A DNA stretch of 64,000 nucleotides from Marinihelvus sp942491555 (lineage in GTDB: Bacteria > Pseudomonadota > Gammaproteobacteria > Xanthomonadales > SZUA-36): positions 620,001 through 684,000 of the forward strand of contig CALOBN010000003.1 in NCBI GenBank assembly GCA_942491555.1, written 5' to 3'. Below are positions 1 to 8,039 of this stretch, one piece after another. The stretch's first letter is position 1. Every line of letters starts with the position of its first letter. The notes beneath the pieces were generated by a model. It had not been told where the DNA came from. It was given only the letters and a program-made list of their open reading frames with translations, and ran no database searches. Both the position numbers and the translations under genes were made by a program.

Positions 1-1
1 G

Positions 2-721
2 ATCCTGTTCGGTTTTCAGCTTTTTGTTTTGCGCCGGCCGATCCGCAATCCGGCGGCGGTGGCCGCAGGCCTGCTGATGGTGCTGATCGGGCTCGCCCTG
101 TTTTTGCAGGGCCTCGAGCTGGCACTGTTTCCACTGGGCCGCCTGATGGCCGAACAACTGACCGCACCGGAATTCATTTTCGGCGCAGATGGCATCAGGC
201 TGGGCACCTGGTCCGACTATCTCTGGGTCTATGCTTTTGCCTTCGCCATTGGGTTTGCAACCACGGTGGCCGAGCCGGCCTTGCTGGCCGTTGCCATCAA
301 GGCCAATGATGTTTCCGCGGGTGCTATCTCGGTGCGCGGCCTGCGTGTTGCCGTGGCACTGGGTGTGGCAGTGGGTGTGGCCCTGGGGACGTTCAGAATT
401 ATCACCGGTACGCCATTGCACTGGTACATCATCACAGGCTACGTGGTAGTGATTGTGCAAACCGCCTTCGCGCCGAGGATGATCATTCCGCTGGCCTATG
501 ACTCCGGAGGAGTAACCACCTCCACGGTTACCGTGCCGCTGGTAGCGGCGCTGGGCCTTGGGCTGGCGGAAACGATTCCGGGGCGCAGCCCGATTCTGGA
601 TGGCTTCGGCCTGATTGCCTTTGCAAGCCTGTTTCCTATCATGGCTGTAATGGCCTACGCACAAATAGGCACATGGCTGACGCGCCGCAATCGCAGGCGG
701 GATGGCGGGGAAAGCCCCTAA
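2..721 (+). CDS. DUF1538 family membrane protein, 5' truncated by window edge
   Basis: Polytopic inner-membrane protein of the DUF1538 family, whose transported substrate is not established. The reading frame is open from base 2, with no stop before it. The only early start-like codon is a TTG at 29 inside the sequence, so the true start lies upstream of the window. Visible are at least five hydrophobic segments and Gly-rich helices, including one around 230-300 with the AFAIGFATTVAEPALLAVAIK stretch typical of the family. It is followed after 23 bases by a PII-like gene and then by a CBS gene, which suggests that transport is tuned by small nucleotide-binding proteins. The family call rests on recognition; the function is inferred. 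Confidence 0.8.
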   Translation: MLFGFQLFVLRRPIRNPAAVAAGLLMVLIGLALFLQGLELALFPLGRLMAEQLTAPEFIFGADGIRLGTWSDYLWVYAFAFAIGFATTVAEPALLAVAIKANDVSAGAISVRGLRVAVALGVAVGVALGTFRIITGTPLHWYIITGYVVVIVQTAFAPRMIIPLAYDSGGVTTSTVTVPLVAALGLGLAETIPGRSPILDGFGLIAFASLFPIMAVMAYAQIGTWLTRRNRRRDGGESP

Positions 722-744
722 AACTTGAACACTGGAGCAGAAAA

Positions 745-1095
745 ATGCATTTTAAACTGATCGTTATCATGGTCGAAGACGAACGCACCAGAACTGTTAT
801 CGATGCCGCCCGGGCGGCAGGTGCGACGGGTTGTACGGTTCTCGATCGCGCGCGCGGCGAAGGTCTTAGTCCGGCCTCGTCGTTTTTCGGTATCAGCGTT
901 GACTCTCAGATTGATGTGATTCTGGTTTTAGCAGAAGAACACCAGAGCCGGAATATCCTCGAGAGTGTGGCAGAAGTCGGCGAATTCGACGAGACCTCCG
1001 GCGCCGGCATTGCCTTTCAGATTGACGTTGAGGATGCCATCGGCGTTCGTCATCAAATCGCCAAACTCAGTGAACAGGTAGAAAACAGCATATGA
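745..1095 (+). CDS. PII-like nitrogen-regulator family protein
   Basis: A 116-residue protein with the ferredoxin-like beta-alpha-beta order of PII/GlnB proteins: a KLIVIMV first strand, an ATGCTVLD second strand, and a final domain with FQIDVEDAIGV. It lacks the uridylylated Tyr T-loop motif of classical GlnB; the T-loop region is short and reads SPASSFFGIS. It is therefore a PII-like sensor and not GlnB/GlnK. The ATG at 745 is chosen because a GAGCAG ribosome site lies just before it; the longer frame from 673 overlaps the previous gene. Its stop overlaps the next start by four bases, so it is translationally coupled to the CBS gene. It probably binds a nucleotide and acts on the DUF1538 protein (inference). 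Confidence 0.8.
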   Translation: MHFKLIVIMVEDERTRTVIDAARAAGATGCTVLDRARGEGLSPASSFFGISVDSQIDVILVLAEEHQSRNILESVAEVGEFDETSGAGIAFQIDVEDAIGVRHQIAKLSEQVENSI

Positions 1096-1514
1096 GCAAG
1101 CAAGAGATTGTGCGCGTCAGAAATGTCATGCAAACCCAGGTTGATATTGTCGATGGCATGTTGACCGTGGCCGAAGCGGTGCGTGGCATGAAGTATCCAC
1201 GAACCCAGGCGCTGATCATCGATAAGCGCGATGAGAATGATGAGTATGGCATCGTCGTGTTCAACGACCTGGCCCAAATGGTGCTCTCGCCGGCGCGGGC
1301 GCCCGAACGGATCAACCTCTATGAACTTATGACCAAACCGGTCGTGCATGTAGATCCGGAGATGGATATTCGCTTTTGCACCCGACTGTTCGCGAAATTC
1401 GGCTTATCCAGGGCGCCGGTACTTGATAAGGGGACCATCGTTGGGCTCGTAAGCTATGAGGACATCGTCGTAAATGGATTGTTTGCAGGACTGGCTGACT
1501 CAAGCTCCGTCTGA
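1092..1514 (+). CDS. CBS-domain protein (single Bateman pair)
   Basis: A 140-residue soluble protein made almost entirely of two CBS repeats. The first contains NVMQTQVDIVDGMLTV and the second ELMTKPVVHVDPEMDI followed by FGLSRAPVLD and GIVGLVSYEDIV-type strands. Such pairs bind adenine nucleotides and usually regulate a partner protein. The ATG overlaps the end of the PII-like gene (ATGA junction), giving a tight three-gene unit of DUF1538, PII-like and CBS. The role as a second energy-state input to the same membrane protein is inferred from context only. Confidence 0.85.
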   Translation: MSKQEIVRVRNVMQTQVDIVDGMLTVAEAVRGMKYPRTQALIIDKRDENDEYGIVVFNDLAQMVLSPARAPERINLYELMTKPVVHVDPEMDIRFCTRLFAKFGLSRAPVLDKGTIVGLVSYEDIVVNGLFAGLADSSSV

Positions 1515-1623
1515 AATAAAAACCACACGGATCGGAGCCGGGTATCAACGCGGATGCTGAAATCATTCCAATCCGGGTGTGTACCGATATACTGAAGGCT
1601 CCTCATGAACATGGAGAGTCGTG

Positions 1624-2931
1624 ATGAGAAAAGGGATGTTTCTCACGTTTTTGCTCATGGCTGCGCCCCTGCACGCGCAAATCCCCCCTGATGTGACACT
1701 GGATCCGGTTCCCGGCCTGCCGTCATTCTCAACGCCCGTGGGGATCAAGCACGCAGGCGACGGCAGCGGGCGTTTGTTTGTTGTGGAGTTGGGTGGAACC
1801 ATTCGCGTGATTGATGGTTCCGGCGCGGTGCTGGCCACGCCCTTCGTCAACCTGGGTTCACGCGTGACGTCCGGTAACGAACGCGGGCTGCTGGATATCG
1901 CCTTTCACCCCGACCACGGCGTGCCCGGCGCTGCGGGCGAAGGTAAGTTTTACCTGCATTATTCTGCCGGCGCCTCGCGCCCGGCCGGCACCGATGTTGG
2001 CGACACGATCGTCGCGGAATTTACGGTCACCGGCAACCCCAATGTCGGGAACTCTGCGCCACAACGAATCATTCTGAGCGTTCCCCAGGACTTTTCCAAC
2101 CACAACGGTGGCCAGATGCGGTTTGGCCCGGACGGCTACCTGTATATCGGCCTGGGTGATGGCGGAAGCGGCAACGACCCCTGTAATCGCGCGCAGACAC
2201 TCAATCCTGCCACCCTGGCGGCCCCCTCTTCCTGCGGAAGCGCCGGCGCCATTGAGGACGGGCTTGCGCTGCTGGGTAAGATGTTGCGCATTGACATCGA
2301 TAACACCACAGCCGCCGGCAGCAACAATTTGTGCGCTGCAAACAGCAACGGCTCAGCTGAATATGCCGTGCCGGCAAACAACCCTTATGCGGGCCGGGCG
2401 GATCGCTGTGGCGAAGTATTGCTCTACGGCTTGCGTAATCCGTGGCGCTGGAGTTTTGATCGCTTCACGCGGGGCCTGTGGATCGGTGATGTCGGACAGG
2501 CGACCACCGAAGAAGTCAGTCTCCTGCAATGGCCCCTGGACAGCGGCGGCAACCTGGGCTGGAACGTCTGTGAGGGCTCAACCCTGAGAGGTCCCTCGAA
2601 CACGGCATGCACGATTCCAGGATCGATTCTTCCTGTTATGGAATACCCCCGCGCCGGGGCCAACTGCTCAGTGACGGGTGGATACCGTTACCGGGGGCCG
2701 GTCAACAGCCTGTGGGGACGCTATATTTTTACCGACTTCTGTTCAGGTACCTTGTGGTTCGGACGCGAGGCCAACGGCACCTGGGTGCGGGAGACGTTCG
2801 GCTCGGCGGGCAGCGTCGTGCGCAGCCTGGGTGAAGATGAGGCGGGCAACGTCTATGTTATCGCGGGTTCGCGCCTGAATATCTTCAATGGCGAAACGGG
2901 CCCGGTGTTCTCAGACGGGTTCGAGCAATAA
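1624..2931 (+). CDS. Secreted PQQ-type glucose/sorbosone dehydrogenase family protein with GFE tail
   Basis: An exported beta-propeller of the soluble aldose sugar dehydrogenase (GSDH) family. A signal peptide occupies about residues 1-19 (ending in LHAQ). Family motifs are FVVELGGTIRVI near residue 45, LDIAFHPDHG near 90, HNGGQMRFGPDGYLYIGLGD near 160, and NPWRWSFDR followed by IGDVGQ near 280. A GGAGAG site precedes GTG 1621 and ATG 1624, and the ATG has the better spacing. The protein ends in VFSDGFEQ, a short tail that recurs in two other exported proteins of this window. PQQ binding and sugar oxidation in the periplasm follow from the family; the natural substrate is unknown. Confidence 0.85.
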   Translation: MRKGMFLTFLLMAAPLHAQIPPDVTLDPVPGLPSFSTPVGIKHAGDGSGRLFVVELGGTIRVIDGSGAVLATPFVNLGSRVTSGNERGLLDIAFHPDHGVPGAAGEGKFYLHYSAGASRPAGTDVGDTIVAEFTVTGNPNVGNSAPQRIILSVPQDFSNHNGGQMRFGPDGYLYIGLGDGGSGNDPCNRAQTLNPATLAAPSSCGSAGAIEDGLALLGKMLRIDIDNTTAAGSNNLCAANSNGSAEYAVPANNPYAGRADRCGEVLLYGLRNPWRWSFDRFTRGLWIGDVGQATTEEVSLLQWPLDSGGNLGWNVCEGSTLRGPSNTACTIPGSILPVMEYPRAGANCSVTGGYRYRGPVNSLWGRYIFTDFCSGTLWFGREANGTWVRETFGSAGSVVRSLGEDEAGNVYVIAGSRLNIFNGETGPVFSDGFEQ

Positions 2932-2953
2932 CAGCATTGCACCCACAAAGGGG

Positions 2954-4228
2954 CTATTGCGATGCCGCCAGCGCCTGATCAAGGTCAGCGATGATGTCAT
3001 CAATGTGTTCGATGCCAACACACAGGCGCAGCATGTCTTTGCTGACACCGGCCGCGGTCAATTCATCGTCGGTCAGCTGCCGGTGGGTGGTCGAGGCCGG
3101 GTGCGCGGCCAGCGATTTCACATCACCAATGTTGACCAGACGCAGAAATAACTGCAATGCATCATAGAATTTGACCGCTGCTTCAAAGCCACCCTTAATA
3201 CCAAATGACAACAGAGCCGATGGCTTTCCACCCGTGTACTTCTGTGCTAATTCGTAATATGGCGAATCTGGCAGGCCGGCGTAGTTGACCCAGGTAACCC
3301 GGGGGTCATCGGACAGGTAGCGGGCGACCGCCATGGCATTGTCGCAATGACGCTCCATGCGCAGTGGCAGGGTCTGCATACCCTGCAGAATCTGGAACGC
3401 ATTCATGGGACTGAGCGCCGAACCCATATTGCGCAAAGGCACCGTGCGGGCACGACCGATGTATGCCGCCGGGCCCAGCGCCTCGGTATACACAACGCCG
3501 TGGTAGGACGCTTCCGGCTCAGTCAGCATGTGGAAGCGTTCCGGATAATCGGCCCAGGGAAACTGGCCGCTATCAACAATAACGCCGCCCAGTGAGTTGC
3601 CGTGCCCTGCCATGTACTTGGTCAGCGAATTGACAACAATATCGGCACCCCACTGTATGGGCTTGAGCAAGGCCGGCGTCGCAACCGTGTTGTCGACAAT
3701 CATTGGAACGCCCCGTGAATGCGCCATCCGGGCCAGGGCCTCGAGATCGACGATGTTGCCGGCAGGGTTGCCGATTGACTCGCAGAAAATCGCCGTGGTC
3801 TTATCGTCAATCAGTTGCTCGAGCGATGCTGCATCATCATTGGCCGCAAAACGCACATCAATGCCCAGTTTTGGCAGCATGTGTTTGAACAGTGTGTAGG
3901 TACCGCCATACAGCTGCGGGACGGTGACAATATTATTGCCCTGCTCGGCGATATTGAGAATCGCATAGTTCACCGCCGCACTACCGGCACTCAGACAAAG
4001 CCCGGCGATCCCCCCTTCAAGTTCAGCGCAGCGCTGCTCAAGAACACCGGTGGTAGGATTCATGATGCGGGTATAAATATTCCCCTGCACTTCGAGGTTA
4101 AAAAGATCCGCACCGTGCTGCGCGTTTTCAAACTCATAGGCAACCGTCTGGTAAATCGGCACCGCAACCGAGCGCGTCGTTTCATCGAATTTGAAGCCTG
4201 CATGAATGGCCAGTGTTTCATCTTTCAT
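2954..4228 (-). CDS. metY: O-acetylhomoserine aminocarboxypropyltransferase (sulfhydrylase)
   Basis: A 424-residue PLP enzyme of the Cys/Met metabolism family. It joins an activated homoserine ester with sulfide to give homocysteine in the cytoplasm. The N-terminus ETLAIHAGF, YTRIMNPTT near 53, and the PLP lysine in SLTKYMAGHG (about Lys204) are typical of MetY, as is the length. It lies 10 bases downstream of the MetA-type acyltransferase in the same orientation, so the two make a direct-sulfhydrylation route from homoserine. A hairpin-rich leader upstream of that operon may control both genes. Confidence 0.92.
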   Translation of the reverse strand: MKDETLAIHAGFKFDETTRSVAVPIYQTVAYEFENAQHGADLFNLEVQGNIYTRIMNPTTGVLEQRCAELEGGIAGLCLSAGSAAVNYAILNIAEQGNNIVTVPQLYGGTYTLFKHMLPKLGIDVRFAANDDAASLEQLIDDKTTAIFCESIGNPAGNIVDLEALARMAHSRGVPMIVDNTVATPALLKPIQWGADIVVNSLTKYMAGHGNSLGGVIVDSGQFPWADYPERFHMLTEPEASYHGVVYTEALGPAAYIGRARTVPLRNMGSALSPMNAFQILQGMQTLPLRMERHCDNAMAVARYLSDDPRVTWVNYAGLPDSPYYELAQKYTGGKPSALLSFGIKGGFEAAVKFYDALQLFLRLVNIGDVKSLAAHPASTTHRQLTDDELTAAGVSKDMLRLCVGIEHIDDIIADLDQALAASQ

Positions 4229-4238
4229 TGTTGATTCC

Positions 4239-5354
4239 TCAAGGTTCCAATTTCAGGGCGCCGCCTGGAGCGTCGCCGGGATGTGCTGCGTTAATACCGA
4301 GCGGATCGTTCGGATCTACGCCCGGCATGAAGTGCCCGGTTCTGTCCAGGCTGGTCAACTGATAAACCAGGCCCAGCCAGTTATTCACGATCGCTTTGGC
4401 CGTATCGCCCCAGGTATTGTCCAGCAGCGGTTCGATTAAGCGTTCCGGGCTGTCTGGCGGCGCCTTACCATTCCTCATGGCATGACGTGCAGCATCAATG
4501 TAGTCATTCCACAGGAAGACTGCATCCTCCGGGAAATAGTTCACCGGAAACGGGGGGCGGCTGGGGCGCTCGTCAGAGAAATAGCGCAAAAGCTCGCGCT
4601 GATATTCCTTCAGCAAGCTGTTGAAGTCATATTCCGGATGGCCTTGCATATACACAACACGAAACTGATCCGGGCTGACCGCAAGGTGCACGCCGCCTTC
4701 CGCACTTTCCGCGAGCACCGTCAAACCTGAACCCTCAAGCTGCTTGCGTGAAATATCATTAAACCGCGAGTGCGGCGCGTCAAAACGTGTATTGATATCG
4801 CGCAACAGGGGATGCTTTGGTGCACTGATCCGGTGGCTGTACACACCCCATCGTTTACCTGGCAATGGCTGACGTTCGATGCCATGAAAGTGCTTCAGCA
4901 AGGCATGGGTGGCCAGGCATGAGCACAATATCGAGGCGACATTATCTTCCGCCCAGGAAGTAACTTCGACCAGGGGCTCCCAGAAAGGCTCCACATCCAG
5001 AGCAGGGTTTGCCACATTAGCACCGGTAATGATCAGCGCATCCAGCCCTTGCACTTGGAGCTCATCAAAAGTGCTGTAGTACGTTGCAATGTACTCCTCG
5101 GTCGCGGGACTGCGCTGCAACGAGGGCAATGAAAACGGGTGCACAAAAAACTGGGCGATTCGGTTGCAGCTGCCGACCAGCCGGATAAACTGCCGCTCCG
5201 TCGCCAGCAGCGCCGCATCGGGCATCATGTTCAGAAATCCGATATGCAGTTCGCGGATATCCTGGTGCACGGCTTTTTCCAGGGACAATAATTCATGCCC
5301 CTGTTCCTCCAGGTACGCAAAGGTCGGTAAATTGCTATGAGCAACCAGCGGCAT
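4239..5354 (-). CDS. metA: MetA-family homoserine O-acyltransferase
   Basis: A 371-residue glutamine-amidotransferase-like acyltransferase that activates homoserine for methionine synthesis. Alignment by eye to E. coli MetA gives Cys146 as the nucleophile (ILCSCLATHAL), and His239 with Glu241 in GHPEYD completing the triad. LNMMPDAAL and APHSRFND are also family blocks. The residue equivalent to E. coli position 111, known to set acetyl versus succinyl choice, is Ala115 here (TGANVA), neither Glu nor Gly, so the acyl donor cannot be read off simply. It has about 60 extra residues compared with E. coli MetA, partly at the C-terminus. First gene of the metA-metY operon. Confidence 0.88.
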   Translation of the reverse strand: MPLVAHSNLPTFAYLEEQGHELLSLEKAVHQDIRELHIGFLNMMPDAALLATERQFIRLVGSCNRIAQFFVHPFSLPSLQRSPATEEYIATYYSTFDELQVQGLDALIITGANVANPALDVEPFWEPLVEVTSWAEDNVASILCSCLATHALLKHFHGIERQPLPGKRWGVYSHRISAPKHPLLRDINTRFDAPHSRFNDISRKQLEGSGLTVLAESAEGGVHLAVSPDQFRVVYMQGHPEYDFNSLLKEYQRELLRYFSDERPSRPPFPVNYFPEDAVFLWNDYIDAARHAMRNGKAPPDSPERLIEPLLDNTWGDTAKAIVNNWLGLVYQLTSLDRTGHFMPGVDPNDPLGINAAHPGDAPGGALKLEP

Positions 5355-5397
5355 GCCAGCATTGTCCTGAATGATGTGCGTGTAGCTTCAATCTTAA

Positions 5398-5443
5398 GAC
5401 CCCTGCTGCTTATTAAGGAAGCAGACTGCCCAGCCAAGGGGTC
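5398..5443 (-). promoter_or_regulatory. Nested hairpin in the metA leader
   Basis: On the minus strand, 44 bases before the metA start, a perfect 7-bp outer stem (5437-5443 with 5398-5404, GACCCCT/AGGGGTC) encloses a perfect 6-bp inner stem (5419-5424 with 5406-5411, CTGCTT/AAGCAG). There is no T-run, so it is not a plain terminator. Methionine genes are often led by SAM riboswitches, but I could not match this to SAM-I or SAM-II consensus sequences. It could be a leader control element or part of the end of the upstream DUF998 transcript. Confidence 0.35.
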
Positions 5444-5470
5444 ATTCCATCAGCGTGAAAAGTTCCCGTT

Positions 5471-6049
5471 TCAATTGTGTGCATTCCTGGCTTTGATCAG
5501 CCCCAGGGTCACGCCCGTTATCCAGACCAGGTAAACGGCGCCAACAATGCGCTCGTAGGCCCCCAGCCAGCTGTCATTGACGAAGATAAGCAGCACAATC
5601 AACCACAGCCAGACGCCCAGGCACATGGCACTGAACAAACCAAGGCCGCGGGCCAGCCGGGCCAGGCCGGGTTGCAATGCGCCCATGGCCGTACCAGTCA
5701 GGCTGGCAACAATCCACAAGGGATCGTTGGCATTCGGGCCGCTTAACGCCGCATCACCAGAGGTCACAAAGTAATAAGCGATATAAAACAGGGTCAGACC
5801 GCTGGCAACGAGCAGCGCCCGACCGTAAGGCCACAGGCGCCCATGGTCCATCTTGCCAAGCGCCACTGCCAGTGCGATATGCGCACCGCCAAAGCCGATC
5901 AGTCCCAGCGATTGCAGCCAGCCCCACTCATGACGGCTAAGCTGGCTGATGGGTGTCTGAATGGGATTCTGCCCACTGATCAACAGCACCACCAGGTGCA
6001 CGACCAGCGCCAACACCGAGCCAATCAATGCAAGGCGCAGCCAGTTCAT
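5471..6049 (-). CDS. DUF998-like integral membrane protein
   Basis: A hydrophobic protein of about 192 residues with six probable transmembrane helices, beginning WLRLALIGSVLALVVHLVVL. The order of helices with the short loop ISQLSRHEWGWLQ resembles DUF998 proteins, whose function is unknown. The frame is open up to 6181, but the first 44 residues are not membrane-like and lack a ribosome site. ATG 6049 starts right before the first helix, and ATG 6085 is the alternative. It precedes metA by 117 bases on the same strand; a functional link is not evident. Confidence 0.65.
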   Translation of the reverse strand: MNWLRLALIGSVLALVVHLVVLLISGQNPIQTPISQLSRHEWGWLQSLGLIGFGGAHIALAVALGKMDHGRLWPYGRALLVASGLTLFYIAYYFVTSGDAALSGPNANDPLWIVASLTGTAMGALQPGLARLARGLGLFSAMCLGVWLWLIVLLIFVNDSWLGAYERIVGAVYLVWITGVTLGLIKARNAHN

Positions 6050-6462
6050 TGATGGCAGACCTGAAGAGCTTGAATTTGGAACCATGTTAAACCCGGCTGG
6101 ACCAGCGTTGCAGAAGGATCGTGTACTGTACCCGCTCAGTGAAATGAATGCTTGGTCTGACTTGCACTTCTGCGCCGGCATACCGGGTGCAAAAGACCAA
6201 GTTGAAGCCCGGTGCTGATCACAAAACCGGGAGACTTAACCTGGCTATCCTGCTACTTCCCTGTCGAGCTCGGGGCGCCAGGATTAAACGCTCTTTGCAG
6301 TAGCTGTCTTTGTTTGGACTTTCTTTTAATAAACCCTTGATTTTTATGCACATTAAAACGTTTACTATTTTCGTGTACACTCTTTGTGCGGCGATAAGCA
6401 AACTGGCGACCCAAGCGGGTCAATCAAATAATTTTCTGAATTAATAAACCGTGGGGAAGCAA
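6050..6462. other. Intergenic region upstream of the IPTL-CTERM gene
   Basis: No convincing gene is seen between the DUF998 start and the gene at 6463. The stretch becomes AT-rich from about 6300. It holds a small hairpin near 6409-6420 (GACCC/GGGTC with a four-base loop) and a GGGGA ribosome site before 6463, so the promoter for that gene probably lies in 6320-6450. I saw no riboswitch that I could name. Confidence 0.5.
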
Positions 6463-7119
6463 ATGAAAAAACTATTGATCGGAGCCCTATTACTGTTCAC
6501 AAGTTCTGCCCATGCCGCCATCATCGAGTTTGTACCGCCAAATGATCCGGTGGGCAGAGTTTTTACCACCAATTCCAATGATGCATGGGGTTCAGGAAGA
6601 GGCGTCGTTTTTCAAGCCACTGTTGATGGCGTAATAAGCTCCATAGGCGTCTACCACGACCTTACGGGCATTGACCTTTCTTATACGCTATCCCAAACGA
6701 CCTCGGCAAACGGCAATATCACCACCGGTGAAACCATTCTCGCCTCTGGCAGTGCAGTGGTGACAACCAACGGCCTGGAGTGGATTGATTTCCCTGTTGC
6801 CGACATTCCATATACCGCCGGAAGTTTCTATCACATTGAATTCGCCTTCTCTGGCAATGGCAATCAGAATTTCTTTTATGACAACAACAACGTGACGTTC
6901 TCGCAGGATGGCTTTGATGTCATTGACGGCACACAAAGTGGCAATACTGGCAATAGTGTCATGCCAGCGATCAGGCTGGACAATGACGCATCGCCAAGCC
7001 CCGCAGGACCCAGTGTGCCAATACCCGCCTTGTCTTCATGGGGTATCGCCTTGTCGCTGCTCCTGTTTGGCTTCTTTGGTTATGTCGCAACCCAGCGCGG
7101 CGGGCTAAACCGAAAATAG
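6463..7119 (+). CDS. Exported IPTL-CTERM sorting-domain protein
   Basis: A 218-residue exported protein. A signal peptide covers residues 1-20 (KKLLIGALLLFTSSAHA) and is followed by a beta-rich domain with many Asn, Thr and Gly residues. The C-terminus reads VPIPALSSWGIALSLLLFG, then a Tyr/Val helix and an Arg-rich tail. This matches the IPTL-CTERM layout: a Pro-x-Leu-Ser-x-Trp-Gly motif, a transmembrane helix and a basic end, thought to be a protein-sorting signal. GTG 6451 is possible, but GGGGA points to ATG 6463. The mature domain is not recognised; surface or envelope location is inferred. A strong terminator follows. Confidence 0.75.
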   Translation: MKKLLIGALLLFTSSAHAAIIEFVPPNDPVGRVFTTNSNDAWGSGRGVVFQATVDGVISSIGVYHDLTGIDLSYTLSQTTSANGNITTGETILASGSAVVTTNGLEWIDFPVADIPYTAGSFYHIEFAFSGNGNQNFFYDNNNVTFSQDGFDVIDGTQSGNTGNSVMPAIRLDNDASPSPAGPSVPIPALSSWGIALSLLLFGFFGYVATQRGGLNRK

Positions 7120-7179
7120 GTCTTCAGCATTCCGGGGGTCGGAAAAAAGCAACCCGCCCAGTCGCTCAGAATCAAAAAG

Positions 7180-7205
7180 CCCCGCTAGTTTTAGCGGGGT
7201 TTTTT
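7180..7205 (+). terminator. Rho-independent terminator after the IPTL-CTERM gene
   Basis: A perfect 8-bp stem CCCCGCTA/TAGCGGGG with a four-base loop, followed by six T and preceded by five A. It ends the transcript of the gene at 6463 and sits only 18 bases before the start of the glycosyltransferase gene. Confidence 0.93.
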
Positions 7206-7223
7206 GATGCCATAAAGCCCATA

Positions 7224-7982
7224 ATGCTTTTTGATTCTTGCAGGCACATAGTGGATCCACCTTCCCAGAGCTATACCGTCATTGTCCCTGCCTTCAACGA
7301 AGCAGAGTTCCTGCCGGCCACCCTGGACGCGCTGGCTGTGGCCATGGGCAGAATCAGCATGCCTGGCCAGGTGGTCGTGGTGGACAACAACTCCACCGAC
7401 GATACCGCCCGGGTGGCAAGCCAGTCGGGCGCGCGGGTGGTCTTTGAGCCGGTCAACCAGATCTCCCGGGCCCGCAATGCCGGAGCTGCAGTGGCGAATA
7501 CACCCTTCCTGGTCTTTATTGATGCAGACACGCAGGTATCGGGCGAACTGCTTGGCGCTGCCCTCCAGCGCCTCAGCAGTGGCACTGACTGCGGCGGCGG
7601 CTCAACATTGGTGTTTGATCAGATCCCGCCCAGGGCCGAAATCATGGTGCGCACATGGACCTGGATCTCCAGGCGAATGAGGTTGGCTGCCGGCAGTTTT
7701 GTCTTCTGCCTGGCCGAGGGATTTGAGGACGTCGGTGGCTTCAGCGAAGCGGTCTACGCCAGTGAAGAAATCTGGTTCTCACGGGATCTGAAAAAATGGG
7801 GGCGCGCGCGTGGTCTGGGGTTCGAAGTCCTGGATATTGCACCGGTGGTTACCTCGGGCAGAAAACTGGAGTGGTTCTCACCAATGCGCCTGGTCACCCA
7901 AACGCTCGTCCTTACCTTTTTACCTTTTCTGGTCCGCTTCAGAAGCATGTGCGGGATCTGGTACAACCGGCCGAAGCAGTGA
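7224..7982 (+). CDS. Family 2 glycosyltransferase
   Basis: A 252-residue GT-A fold glycosyltransferase. The nucleotide-binding start YTVIVPAFNEAEFL is followed by VVDNNSTDDT near residue 53, SRARNAGA near 81 and the metal-binding DAD at 100-102. The acceptor end carries YASEEIWFSRDLKKWG. A hydrophobic segment, VTQTLVLTFLPFLVRF, lies near the end and may anchor it to the membrane. ATG 7224 is chosen because the longer frame runs through the terminator at 7180-7205; the ribosome site is weak, so a start near 7250 is also possible. The sugar and acceptor are unknown. Confidence 0.85.
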   Translation: MLFDSCRHIVDPPSQSYTVIVPAFNEAEFLPATLDALAVAMGRISMPGQVVVVDNNSTDDTARVASQSGARVVFEPVNQISRARNAGAAVANTPFLVFIDADTQVSGELLGAALQRLSSGTDCGGGSTLVFDQIPPRAEIMVRTWTWISRRMRLAAGSFVFCLAEGFEDVGGFSEAVYASEEIWFSRDLKKWGRARGLGFEVLDIAPVVTSGRKLEWFSPMRLVTQTLVLTFLPFLVRFRSMCGIWYNRPKQ

Positions 7983-8039
7983 ACCAATAAGCTGGATGAT
8001 CGCAACCACGCCCTTCCATCATGCTCCAAGCGGAATGCT

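Noticed and set aside
5355..5470. Possible SAM riboswitch upstream of metA
   Set aside because: A hairpin is present, but it does not match the SAM-I or SAM-II conserved core as far as I can align, so I report only the structure.
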